Shown here: positions 4,024-11,529 of the stretch, piece after piece
Position numbering within the stretch: the first letter of the stretch is position 1
Layout of the letters: every line of letters starts with the position of its first letter
Assembly (NCBI GenBank): GCA_964519145.1
Contig: CAZFHL010000018.1
Location: forward strand, 1 to 11,594
Source: CAZFHL01 sp964519145
GTDB taxonomy: Bacteria > Patescibacteriota > Minisyncoccia > Phycocordibacterales > WO2-35-19
Reading direction: 5' to 3'
DNA length: 11,594 nt
Program-made: the position numbers and the translations under genes
The notes under the pieces: generated by a model
What the model saw: the letters and a program-made list of their open reading frames with translations, nothing else
Database searches by the model: none
What the model was told of the DNA's origin: nothing

Positions 4024-5513
4024 TATTTTGTTTCAATCATTTGAGTAGCATCTATAAAATCTCCTTGAACTATTTCAATTTTAGATTCAATCATCATACC
4101 AAATTCTTGACCCTCTTTAACTTCATTTGTTTTAATTTTTTGAGTTTGAAGTTCTTTTATTTTTCCTTCGCCGATTATTATTTCTCTTCTTAAAATTTTG
4201 ACACTGTTTCCAACTTTTATTTCTCCTTTTTCAACTCTACCTCCCAATACTTGTTTATCTTTATTTTTACTAAAAACACGAAGTATTTTTGCGGTTCCAG
4301 TTATTTGTTCTATTTTTTCTACTGGAGTTTTTTCTTCTATTTTTGCTTTTACAAAATTTATTAAGTCATAAATAACATTAAATATTTTTATGTTTATTTT
4401 TTCTCTGAGCGCCAAACTTTCTGCGTTTTTGTCTGAAGATACATTGAAGCCCAAAATAATATTCTTTTTTATGTTTGCAAGTTTTACATCTTTTTCATTT
4501 ATATTTCCTATATTTTTGTATATAATCTTTGCCGATATTTTTTCGTTTGATATTTTATTCAGTTCGTATTCTATAGCATCAAGAGAACCTTCTGCATCTG
4601 CTTTGATAATAAATTCTAGACTGGATCTCGATTCATTTATTGGTGTTTTTTTTATTTCAATTTTTTCTTCTCCTAAATTTGCATATTCTATGGCGTCATC
4701 TTTTTTATAAAAAGATTTAAATATACTTCCAACTCTTGGTATTTTATCCCAACCATTTATTATAATGGGACTAGAAAATGATGCTTCTTTTATAGGTTCC
4801 TCTCTCCAATTTTCTATGAGTCTTGTCGGTGCATAACTCCCTGTTGAAGATACAAACATACCAGATTTTAATACACCATTTTTAATAATAAGAGTGGCAG
4901 AAATTCCTTTTTTTGCATTGATGCTACTTTCTATAACAAAACCAGATGCTTCTGTTTCTCTGTCTCCTTCAAAATTTTCTATATCAGATTGGAGTAAAAT
5001 AATTTCTATTAGATCTTCTATACCTTGCCCAGTCTTTGCTGATATGGGGACAAAAGGAATTGTACCTCCCCATCCTTCTAAAAATATTTCATTTTCAGCT
5101 AAGTTTTGTTTTACCTTATCTACATTTGCATTTGGTTTGTCTATTTTATTTATGGCTACGATAAAAGGTAGGGAATCATTTTTTATACAATTTATTGCTT
5201 CTATTGTTTGAGGTTTTACTCCATCCTCAGCTGATACTACAAGTATGGCCATATCTGCAATAGATGCTCCTCTGCTTCTGATTGAGCAAAAAGCTTCATG
5301 TCCTGGAGTATCTAGAAATGTAATTTTCCTTTGATCACTTGTTTCTACCTCATATGCAGATATATGTTGAGTTATACCACCAGCCTCGTTTTGGGTAATA
5401 GAAGTATTTCTTATGTAATCAAGGAGAGTTGATTTGCCATGATCAATATGTCCCATAATCACAACTACAGGTGGTCTTTTTGTAATATTTTTTTTTAAAT
5501 CTTTTTCGTTCAT
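4023..5513 (-). CDS. infB: Translation initiation factor IF-2, minimal form
   Basis: IF-2 is the GTPase that brings fMet-tRNA to the 30S subunit and promotes subunit joining. The G domain begins almost at once: G1 GHIDHGKS (21-28), switch region GGITQH (45-50), G3 DTPGHEAF (68-75), G4 NKID (122-125), G5 SAK (158-160). Domain II follows; domain III is marked by FIIKADAEGSLDAIEYEL, and the C-terminal fMet-tRNA-binding beta-barrel by GRVEKGEIKVG and VKEGQEFGMMIES. At 496 aa it lacks the long N-terminal extension of E. coli IF-2 (890 aa), keeping only the catalytic core as is usual in reduced CPR genomes. Its ATG overlaps the DUF4446 stop by 4 nt (ATGA), and its stop overlaps rbfA by one base. 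No SD is visible, so translational coupling is likely. Confidence 0.97.
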   Translation of the reverse strand: MNEKDLKKNITKRPPVVVIMGHIDHGKSTLLDYIRNTSITQNEAGGITQHISAYEVETSDQRKITFLDTPGHEAFCSIRSRGASIADMAILVVSAEDGVKPQTIEAINCIKNDSLPFIVAINKIDKPNANVDKVKQNLAENEIFLEGWGGTIPFVPISAKTGQGIEDLIEIILLQSDIENFEGDRETEASGFVIESSINAKKGISATLIIKNGVLKSGMFVSSTGSYAPTRLIENWREEPIKEASFSSPIIINGWDKIPRVGSIFKSFYKKDDAIEYANLGEEKIEIKKTPINESRSSLEFIIKADAEGSLDAIEYELNKISNEKISAKIIYKNIGNINEKDVKLANIKKNIILGFNVSSDKNAESLALREKINIKIFNVIYDLINFVKAKIEEKTPVEKIEQITGTAKILRVFSKNKDKQVLGGRVEKGEIKVGNSVKILRREIIIGEGKIKELQTQKIKTNEVKEGQEFGMMIESKIEIVQGDFIDATQMIETK

Positions 5514-5986
5514 TTCTGTTTCGTGTGTTCTGTTATTAATGTCTTTTCTTCTTCTGATAATTCATACTCACTTTGCCATTTTAAGATCGGTTTTGCAAAT
5601 ACATTTGTACGGTCTCTCGTGTGCATACTTGTTACAATAATTCCGTCACCTTCTTCGCTTGCTAAAATTGTGCTAAAACTTTGATTCCCACAAATACCTT
5701 GGCCTTCAAATGGATTAAATCTTATGGTCGTGGCTTTAGATGTTTTGGTTTTTATACGATTATCTATATCTTTGATTTTGTTTTTTAGTTTTTCTCTAAA
5801 ATGAAGTAATTCTTCTATTGTTTTATTATTAGAAACTAAAAGATCTTCAAAATTTTTGATATCAGTATTCTTAAATAAAGCGTCTATTCTTTGTTTAGTC
5901 TTTATATTTAACCACAATGATGTAAATGCTCCAATTAAAGCAATGATTGATACAATATTTATGACAATATCTAAAACATAGAACAT
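5510..5986 (-). CDS. DUF4446-family membrane-anchored protein
   Basis: The start at 5986 (158 aa) is preferred to the upstream ATG at 6091, because the longer form would overlap the divergent cysteine desulfurase gene and a TATAAT lies just upstream of 5986. Residues 4-24 form one membrane segment. A coiled-coil-like stretch at 47-82 follows, then the DUF4446 signature: TTIRFNPFEGQG (86-97), NQSFSTILASEEGDGIIVTS (101-120), MHTRDRTNVFAKPI (121-134) and a closing LSEEEKTLI. The family's function is unknown; in other bacteria it is a short one-pass membrane protein with this same domain order. It is the first gene of the operon and overlaps infB by 4 nt. Family assignment rests on motif recall, not a search. 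Confidence 0.8.
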   Translation of the reverse strand: MFYVLDIVINIVSIIALIGAFTSLWLNIKTKQRIDALFKNTDIKNFEDLLVSNNKTIEELLHFREKLKNKIKDIDNRIKTKTSKATTIRFNPFEGQGICGNQSFSTILASEEGDGIIVTSMHTRDRTNVFAKPILKWQSEYELSEEEKTLITEHTKQK

Positions 5987-5995
5987 TGGTATAAG

Positions 5996-6001
5996 ATTAT
6001 A
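5996..6001 (-). promoter_or_regulatory. -10 element for the DUF4446-infB-rbfA operon
   Basis: A perfect TATAAT on the minus strand ends 9 nt before the chosen ATG at 5986. The start point would lie only 2-3 nt before the ATG, giving a nearly leaderless mRNA with no room for an SD. The -35 is poor. Confidence 0.5.
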
Positions 6002-6042
6002 CACTAAATTTGTAAAAAATGTTATATTGTCTTTTATAAAAT

Positions 6043-7230
6043 ATGAAGTCAAAAAATAAAAACAAGAAGAGAATATTTTTAGATTATGCATCTATAACAC
6101 CTGTCTCAAAAGAGATTGCTGTTTTGATGCAAAAAATTTCTTTAGATTTTTGGGCAAATCCTTCGTCCATTCATCAAGACGGAGAGGTTGCTAAAAATTT
6201 AATAGAAGAATCAAGAAAAAATATAGCAAACTATTTGCAGTGTAAAAGTTCCGAAGTTATTTTTACAGGTAGTGGAACGGAGTCTTTAAATACTGCAATA
6301 TTTGGTGTTGTCAAAGGATGGGAATTCCAAAATAGAAATAATAAAACTTTACCACACATAATAACTTCTAAAATAGAGCATTCAGCTGTTTTAAGACCTA
6401 TAGAAGAGTTATTAAAAGAAAATAGAATAACAGCTTCTTTTATAGAGCCAAATAGTGAAGGTTTGATTGATCCTATTTCAGTTGAAAAAAAGATAAAAGA
6501 AAACACTATTATAATTGCAATTCAACATTCAAATAATGAGATAGGTGCTATAGAGCCAATAAATAAAATAGCTTTAATTATTAAAAAAATTAGAGAAAAA
6601 AATAAAACAAATTACCCATACTTTATGGTAGATGCAAGTCAGAGTTTTTTATACGAAAATATTTCTCTTGAAAGTTTGAAGGCAGATATTCTTATATTAG
6701 ATGGTATAAAAATGTATGGTCCTAGAGGTATTGGTATTTTGGTTTTGAAAAGATGGGTAAAGTTAGAGCCACTTTTGTTTGGGGGTGGTCAAGAGTTTGG
6801 TCTTAGATCTGGTACAGAAAATTTGCCAGCTATAGTAGGACTTTCAAAAGCTTTTGATATTGCTGTGAAAATGAGATTTAAAGAGAGTCAAAGATTAAAA
6901 AAGTTGAGAGATTATTTGGCCAACACTATTTTAAAAGAAATAAAAGGAGCAAGTATAAATGGCTCAATGAAAAATAGATTGCCAAATAATTTAAATATTT
7001 GCTTTCAAAATATAGATGCTGAATTTTTGGTTATAAAACTAGATTTAGCTGGTTTTAGTGTTTCAAGCGCCTCTGCTTGCCAAACACTCTCATTAGAAAA
7101 TTCTTCTTATGTTATAGATGCTTTGGGGAAAAATGATTGCAAAAATTCTTCTTTGCGCTTTAGTTTTGGTAGAGAAACTCAAAAAAATGATTTAGATTTG
7201 CTAGTTAAATCACTCAAAAAATTAATTTAA
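6043..7230 (+). CDS. iscS: Cysteine desulfurase, IscS/NifS group I
   Basis: This PLP enzyme converts L-cysteine to alanine and carries the released sulfur as a persulfide for Fe-S clusters and tRNA thiolation. At 395 aa it is full length. Key positions are visible: N-terminal LDYASITPV (13-21), NPSSIH (39-44), catalytic His113 in SKIEHSAV, VDASQ (196-200), PLP lysine K223 in GIKMYGPRGIGIL, GGGQEFGLRSGTEN (247-260) and the active-site Cys346 in SASACQTLSLENSSYV. The Cys loop length fits IscS/NifS rather than SufS. The usual SHK before the PLP lysine reads GIK here. No iscU, iscA or thiI gene is adjacent. The ATG has no SD and lies 2 nt past TATAAA. It is divergent from the DUF4446 operon across a 56-bp spacer. 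Confidence 0.94.
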   Translation: MKSKNKNKKRIFLDYASITPVSKEIAVLMQKISLDFWANPSSIHQDGEVAKNLIEESRKNIANYLQCKSSEVIFTGSGTESLNTAIFGVVKGWEFQNRNNKTLPHIITSKIEHSAVLRPIEELLKENRITASFIEPNSEGLIDPISVEKKIKENTIIIAIQHSNNEIGAIEPINKIALIIKKIREKNKTNYPYFMVDASQSFLYENISLESLKADILILDGIKMYGPRGIGILVLKRWVKLEPLLFGGGQEFGLRSGTENLPAIVGLSKAFDIAVKMRFKESQRLKKLRDYLANTILKEIKGASINGSMKNRLPNNLNICFQNIDAEFLVIKLDLAGFSVSSASACQTLSLENSSYVIDALGKNDCKNSSLRFSFGRETQKNDLDLLVKSLKKLI

Positions 7231-7283
7231 GATAAATTGTGCACATATTTAAAATTGTTTTTATTTTTGAATTTAGTAAAATT

Positions 7284-7289
7284 TATAAT
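7284..7289 (+). promoter_or_regulatory. -10 element for the HtrA-like gene
   Basis: A perfect TATAAT lies 23 nt before the ATG at 7313. A second TATAAT (7306-7311) directly abuts the start codon but would place the start site inside the gene. There is no clear -35 and no SD. Confidence 0.4.
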
Positions 7290-7312
7290 AAATAACATCT
7301 AAAATTATAATT

Positions 7313-8131
7313 ATGGAAGATTTAACAAAACATCAATTAATACTTTTGACAATTTTGATTACATTTGTCACATCAATTGGCACAAGTATCATATCTTTCA
7401 CTCTTTTGTCAGAAGCACCTGTTGAAGTAACTCAAACAATAAACAGAGTAGTAGAAAAAACTATTGAAAAGGTCGTTCCCGAAGAAGGTAAAACCGAAAA
7501 GATAGTTACTACTGTTGTTGTAAATGAAGATGACAGAATTTTAGAAACTATAAGTAAGAGCGAAAAGTCTATCGTGAGGATTATGACTAAGGGTGCAGAT
7601 GGTTCAGAAATATTTTCTGGATTTGGTATTGTTGTAAATAACAATGGTGTTATAGCTACAGATATAAGGAACTATAATCAAGGTTTTTCTTACTCAATTT
7701 ATTTTAATGATGGAGAAGTCTTGCCGTCAGGGGAAATATTTTTAGATGAAAAAAATAATTTAATGTTTATAGAGAGCATAATTCCAAAAACTCGTCCTAC
7801 TAAATATGTATTTTCACCGGCAAATCTTGGTAACTCTGATAATTTAAAAATAGGGCAGACTATTGTCGCTGTAAGTGGTAAAGAATCAAACGCAGTTTCT
7901 ATCGGCAGAATAAAACAATTGGGATTTTTAGAAGACAAAAAGACTGTTAAATATATACTTTCTGATATTTCTTCAAGCAGAGTTTACCCAGCTTCACCGA
8001 TTTTAAATTTATCAGGAGAGATTGTTGGACTTGAAATGGTATCTTCAGATAGTGATAGTCAAAATATATATTTACCTATAAATATTCTTAAAAATACTCT
8101 TCCGTCTGTATTTGAAAAATTTGCTCAATAG
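7313..8131 (+). CDS. Membrane-anchored HtrA/DegP-like pseudo-protease
   Basis: A short cytoplasmic N-terminus is followed by one membrane segment (about 9-31), a Val/Glu-rich linker (36-70) and a trypsin-like fold outside the membrane. Family landmarks align: GFGIVVNNNGVIAT (103-116) for the HtrA GSGFII-GYILT strand, LDEKNNLMFIES (144-155) for the catalytic Asp region, LGNSDNLKIGQTIVAVSG (172-189), and YPASPILNLSGEIVGLE (225-241) for NPGNSGGPLLN-GEVIGI. The triad appears lost: His becomes Arg119, Asp becomes Asn149 and Ser becomes Pro226 by this alignment. No PDZ domain follows. It is probably a binding or sensing protein at the cell surface rather than an active protease. It lies between the cysteine desulfurase and Clp genes, each with its own upstream AT-rich region. 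Confidence 0.82.
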   Translation: MEDLTKHQLILLTILITFVTSIGTSIISFTLLSEAPVEVTQTINRVVEKTIEKVVPEEGKTEKIVTTVVVNEDDRILETISKSEKSIVRIMTKGADGSEIFSGFGIVVNNNGVIATDIRNYNQGFSYSIYFNDGEVLPSGEIFLDEKNNLMFIESIIPKTRPTKYVFSPANLGNSDNLKIGQTIVAVSGKESNAVSIGRIKQLGFLEDKKTVKYILSDISSSRVYPASPILNLSGEIVGLEMVSSDSDSQNIYLPINILKNTLPSVFEKFAQ

Positions 8132-8155
8132 ACAAATTTGTAAAAGATTAAAGTG

Positions 8156-8183
8156 TTGATTTTATTTATAAATTTGTTATAAT
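8156..8183 (+). promoter_or_regulatory. Putative promoter of the Clp ATPase gene
   Basis: TTGATT (8156-8161) and a perfect TATAAT (8178-8183) are separated by 16 nt. A second TATAAT at 8209-8214 with TTGTTT (8184-8189) could give a shorter leader. I see neither a CIRCE inverted repeat nor a CtsR-type repeat, so heat-shock repressor control is not evident. Confidence 0.45.
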
Positions 8184-8232
8184 TTGTTTTTAAATATTTA
8201 TATTTTGATATAATATTAAATTAAAGATTTAT

Positions 8233-10920
8233 ATGACACCATTTAATCAATTTACAACAAAAGCAAAGGATGCAATAAGAAGATCTCATGAATTGGTAAT
8301 AGAGAGAGGTCAAAATCATGTTGCACCAATCCATCTTTTAACAGCTCTTATTCTTCAAGAAGAGAGTATGGTGGTTTCTATATTAGACAAAATGGATATA
8401 GACACGATGCTCCTCACTGAATCGTTGTTTGATATGATGGAAGGTGGAGTACCAAGTAATACTACAACTCCATCTTATCAAATATATTTAACTCCAGAAT
8501 TGGCACATATAATAGAACATTCATCTAAAGTGGCTACAAATATGGGAGATGAATTTGTTTCAACAGAACATTTATTTTTGGCTTGTGTTGAGGTGCCTGG
8601 TCAAACAAAAGATTTGTTATCTAAATTTAAAATAGAAAAAGATAAAGTAGCTTTTTTAATACAAGAAATAAAAGAGGGTAGAATCTCTGATGATAAAACT
8701 CCACAGAAAAATAAAACTCTTATTAAATATACGAGATCACTTACAAAATTGGCAAAAGAAAATAAACTTGATCCTGTAATAGGAAGAGATGAAGAAATAT
8801 CAAGAATAATCCAAATTCTTTCAAGAAGAACAAAAAATAACCCTATTTTAATTGGTGAAGCTGGTGTTGGTAAAACCGCTATAGCAGAAGGTCTTGCTAT
8901 AAGAATGGCAAACGGAAACGTACCTGAATCTTTAAAAGATAAAGAAATAGTCTCTCTTGATCTAGGTCTTCTTGTTGCGGGTACAAAATTTAGAGGTGAA
9001 TTTGAAGAGAGATTAAAAAATATAATAAAAGATATTGAAAAATCTGAAGGTAAAATCATTTTGTTTATAGATGAGATACATACTATTGTTGGAGCAGGGA
9101 GTGCCGAAGGTTCTCTTGATGCATCGAACATGTTAAAACCTCCTCTTGCAAGGGGAGAACTTAGGGCAATTGGAGCGACCACTATAAAAGAATATCAAAA
9201 ACATATAGAAAAAGACCCAGCTCTTACAAGAAGATTCCAGCCTGTGTTTGTAAATGAACCTTCAATTGATGATGCCATAACTATCTTAAGAGGATTGAAA
9301 GAAAAATATGAGCTATATCATGGTGTGCATATAACAGATGATGCTATAAAAGCGGCAGTAAATTTATCTTCTAGATATATTGCTGACAGATTTTTACCAG
9401 ATAAAGCTGTGGATTTAATAGACGAAGCTTCTTCGCATTTAAAAATTTCTTTAGAAAATATGCCTCCTATACTACAAGAAACAAATGCTAAGATAGTAAA
9501 ATTAGAAATAGAAAAAGAGGCTCTTAAAAAAGAAGCTGAACATAAAAATAGTAAAGCAAAAAATAGACTAGAAGAAATAGAAAAGGAAGTTGCTGATTTG
9601 AAAGAAAAAACAGCAGAAATAGATTTGAAATGGAAAAACGAAAAAGATACAGTTGGTGAAATAAAAAGAATTAAAAAAGAATTGGAATTATCTAGATTAG
9701 AAGCAGAGTCAGCAGAGGCAAGGGTGGATTTAGGTAAAGCAGCAGAGGTTCGTTATGGTAAAATTCCTGCACTTGAAAAAGATTTAGATTTAAATATTAA
9801 AAAATTAAAGAAACTTCAGAGTTCTAGAAGAATTTTGAAAGAAGAAATAACAGAAAATGATATTGCAAATATAGTTGCAAAATGGACTGGTATTCCAGTT
9901 TCTAGGATGCTTGAAGAAGAAGCTGAAAAATTATCTAGAATAGAAATTGATTTACAAAAAAGAATTATAGGTCAAAGTGAAGCTGTGTCTAAGATTTCTG
10001 ATACCATAAAAAGATCTAGAGCTGGAATAGGAGATCCAAATAAGCCAATAGGTTCTTTTATATTTTTAGGCCCTACAGGTGTGGGAAAAACAGAATTAAC
10101 AAAATCTCTTGCAGAGTTTATGTTTAATGATGAAAAAGCTTTGATAAGAGTAGATATGTCTGAATTTATGGAAAAGCATTCTGTTTCAAAATTGATAGGT
10201 GCTCCTCCTGGTTATGTAGGATTTGAAGATGGTGGTGGGTTAACAGAAATGGTAAGACATAGACCATACTCCATTGTCTTATTTGATGAAATTGAAAAGG
10301 CGCACCCTGAAGTTTTTAATGTACTTTTGCAAGTTTTAGACAATGGAAGACTTACCGATTCAAAAGGCAGGACAGTAAACTTTAAAAATACAATAATAAT
10401 AATGACTTCAAATATTGGTGCTCAATATATAGACAAGATGGAAAAACTTGGTTTTGGCGAAAGAGATAAGTCCGGAACTTCATATGGTGAAATTAAAGAT
10501 AAGGTTTTAGAAACAATGAAAGATTTTTTTAGACCAGAATTTTTGAACAGGATAGATGATGTAATTATTTTTGATGTACTTTCTGTGGAGGCAATATCAG
10601 AAATTGTAAAAATACAAATAGATTTAGTCAAAAAGCGTTTGTTAGAAAAAGAAATAAATTTGGAATTGTCTAATGAGGCTTATGAATTTTTAGCAAAAGA
10701 AGGTTATAACCCACAATATGGTGCAAGACCTCTAAAAAGATTGATACAAAATAAAATTTTAAATAAAATAGCTTCTCTTATTATAAGCAAAGGGCTTATG
10801 AAAGGGGGTTCTGTTTCTGTGTCTATCAAAAATGGAGAATTTATTTTTGATATTAAAAAAGGTAGAAAGGGTTCATTTATTGAGGCTTCTATGATTGATA
10901 CAGCTACCCCGGTTGCGTAA
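8233..10920 (+). CDS. clpB: Clp/Hsp100 AAA+ ATPase with ClpB-like middle domain and ClpC-like LGF loop
   Basis: This is a two-ring AAA+ unfoldase or disaggregase of 895 aa. Order: N-domain (1-150, with two ClpN-type repeats), D1 with Walker A GEAGVGKT (208-215), pore loop GTKFRGEFEER (250-260), Walker B ILFIDE (276-281) and arginine pair R333-R334. A long coiled-coil middle domain (about 403-537) carries the ClpB hallmark VRYGKIPALEK. D2 has Walker A GPTGVGKT (613-620), pore loop GYVGF (660-664), Walker B IVLFDE (681-686), NRID (772-775) and sensor-2 GARPLKR. Both ATPase sites look intact. The middle-domain length is that of ClpB, but LGF (739-741) sits where ClpA and ClpC carry the ClpP-docking tripeptide and ClpB has none. 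No clpP is in this window. There is no clear SD before the ATG. Confidence 0.93.
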   Translation: MTPFNQFTTKAKDAIRRSHELVIERGQNHVAPIHLLTALILQEESMVVSILDKMDIDTMLLTESLFDMMEGGVPSNTTTPSYQIYLTPELAHIIEHSSKVATNMGDEFVSTEHLFLACVEVPGQTKDLLSKFKIEKDKVAFLIQEIKEGRISDDKTPQKNKTLIKYTRSLTKLAKENKLDPVIGRDEEISRIIQILSRRTKNNPILIGEAGVGKTAIAEGLAIRMANGNVPESLKDKEIVSLDLGLLVAGTKFRGEFEERLKNIIKDIEKSEGKIILFIDEIHTIVGAGSAEGSLDASNMLKPPLARGELRAIGATTIKEYQKHIEKDPALTRRFQPVFVNEPSIDDAITILRGLKEKYELYHGVHITDDAIKAAVNLSSRYIADRFLPDKAVDLIDEASSHLKISLENMPPILQETNAKIVKLEIEKEALKKEAEHKNSKAKNRLEEIEKEVADLKEKTAEIDLKWKNEKDTVGEIKRIKKELELSRLEAESAEARVDLGKAAEVRYGKIPALEKDLDLNIKKLKKLQSSRRILKEEITENDIANIVAKWTGIPVSRMLEEEAEKLSRIEIDLQKRIIGQSEAVSKISDTIKRSRAGIGDPNKPIGSFIFLGPTGVGKTELTKSLAEFMFNDEKALIRVDMSEFMEKHSVSKLIGAPPGYVGFEDGGGLTEMVRHRPYSIVLFDEIEKAHPEVFNVLLQVLDNGRLTDSKGRTVNFKNTIIIMTSNIGAQYIDKMEKLGFGERDKSGTSYGEIKDKVLETMKDFFRPEFLNRIDDVIIFDVLSVEAISEIVKIQIDLVKKRLLEKEINLELSNEAYEFLAKEGYNPQYGARPLKRLIQNKILNKIASLIISKGLMKGGSVSVSIKNGEFIFDIKKGRKGSFIEASMIDTATPVA

Positions 10921-10980
10921 ATAAAATCACTCAATTTAAAATTTTTATAAATTTCTAATTTTCTTGTAATCCATCAGAAG

Positions 10981-11006
10981 AAAAGTCTCAAATGAGGTTG
11001 ACGGAT
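10981..11006 (+). repeat. Shared upstream motif, copy 2
   Basis: This 26-nt block, beginning AAAAGTCTCAAATG and continuing AGGTTGACGGAT, matches 3160-3185 at 21 of 26 positions. It ends 8 nt before the TTGACA of the Cys-rich gene's promoter. The rest of the Clp-to-Cys-rich-gene spacer (10921-11111) shows only AT-rich sequence, the promoter and a small CTGGT/GCCAG stem near 11064-11080. Confidence 0.5.
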
Positions 11007-11014
11007 GCATTAGA

Positions 11015-11043
11015 TTGACAAATATATTATAATATAGTATGTT
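11015..11043 (+). promoter_or_regulatory. Promoter of the Cys-rich protein gene
   Basis: A perfect TTGACA (11015-11020) is followed after 17 nt by TATGTT (11038-11043, 4 of 6). A perfect TATAAT at 11028-11033 lies between them but is too close to TTGACA to pair with it. Either choice leaves a leader of about 60-75 nt containing a small hairpin. Confidence 0.5.
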
Positions 11044-11111
11044 TATATTGGATAGATGAATTCTGGTTAAATCAGCCAGGTTCAATAATCTAAATAGATT
11101 GGAGAAAAATC

Positions 11112-11417
11112 ATGTTACAAACTGGTAAATTGATCGTGCTTGGTGCTCAAGATGTGTCTGATCCTAAAATTACAATTTGTAAAAGGTGCAAATATTTTAT
11201 AAATATCGATCCTTTTTCATGTCGTCGAGATGTTTGGTACAATCATCTTTGCAGAGCGTCTCCTCTGCCAAAGAAAGTTGATCCATATGATGGAAAGATG
11301 AAATCATACAGATTAGACCGTCTTAATCGTGTCTGCTTCACTCAACATGATTTTGAGTACTGTCGAGATGTAAATGATGGGTCTTGTCTGAAGTTTCAAA
11401 AAAAGTCTCTATTCTAA
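11112..11417 (+). CDS. Small Cys-rich probable metal-binding protein, 101 aa
   Basis: Seven Cys (23, 26, 37, 47, 75, 84, 92) plus His45 and His79 in 101 residues suggest one or two zinc or iron sites. The first group is CKRC-x10-C-x9-C; the second is C-x8-C-x7-C. Other landmarks are WYNHLC (42-47), DPYDGK (57-62) and the C-terminal EYCRDVNDGSC. I recall similar uncharacterised CPR proteins but cannot name a family. There is no signal peptide or membrane segment. The ATG follows GGAG by 8 nt, so it is SD-led, and G+C in its lines (about 37-47%) is well above the Clp gene next door. It therefore resembles the left-hand small genes. It has its own promoter and is followed by a hairpin terminator. 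Confidence 0.8.
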   Translation: MLQTGKLIVLGAQDVSDPKITICKRCKYFINIDPFSCRRDVWYNHLCRASPLPKKVDPYDGKMKSYRLDRLNRVCFTQHDFEYCRDVNDGSCLKFQKKSLF

Positions 11418-11445
11418 TATTGAGCATTAATTTTTAGTTTGACTT

Positions 11446-11482
11446 AAACCACACATGTTAGATTATGTGTGGTTTTGAATTT
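11446..11482 (+). terminator. Hairpin terminator after the Cys-rich gene
   Basis: AAACCACACAT (11446-11456) and ATGTGTGGTTT (11465-11475) form a perfect 11-bp stem with an 8-nt loop. It is followed by a short, interrupted T tract (TTTTGAATTTT spans the end of the 3' arm and the tail). It lies 29 nt past the stop codon and insulates the downstream tRNA. Confidence 0.7.
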
Positions 11483-11529
11483 TAGACAAAGTCTTTGTAA
11501 AATAAAAAAATATGGTAGACTAATTTAAA

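Noticed and set aside
8132..8232. CIRCE or CtsR heat-shock operator before the Clp gene
   Set aside because: No TTAGCACTC/GAGTGCTAA pair and no GGTCAAA repeat are present; only AT-rich promoter-like sequence is seen.
8601..9182. Minus-strand 193-codon reading frame inside the Clp gene
   Set aside because: It is the antisense shadow of the conserved D1 ATPase region, with no start signal of its own.
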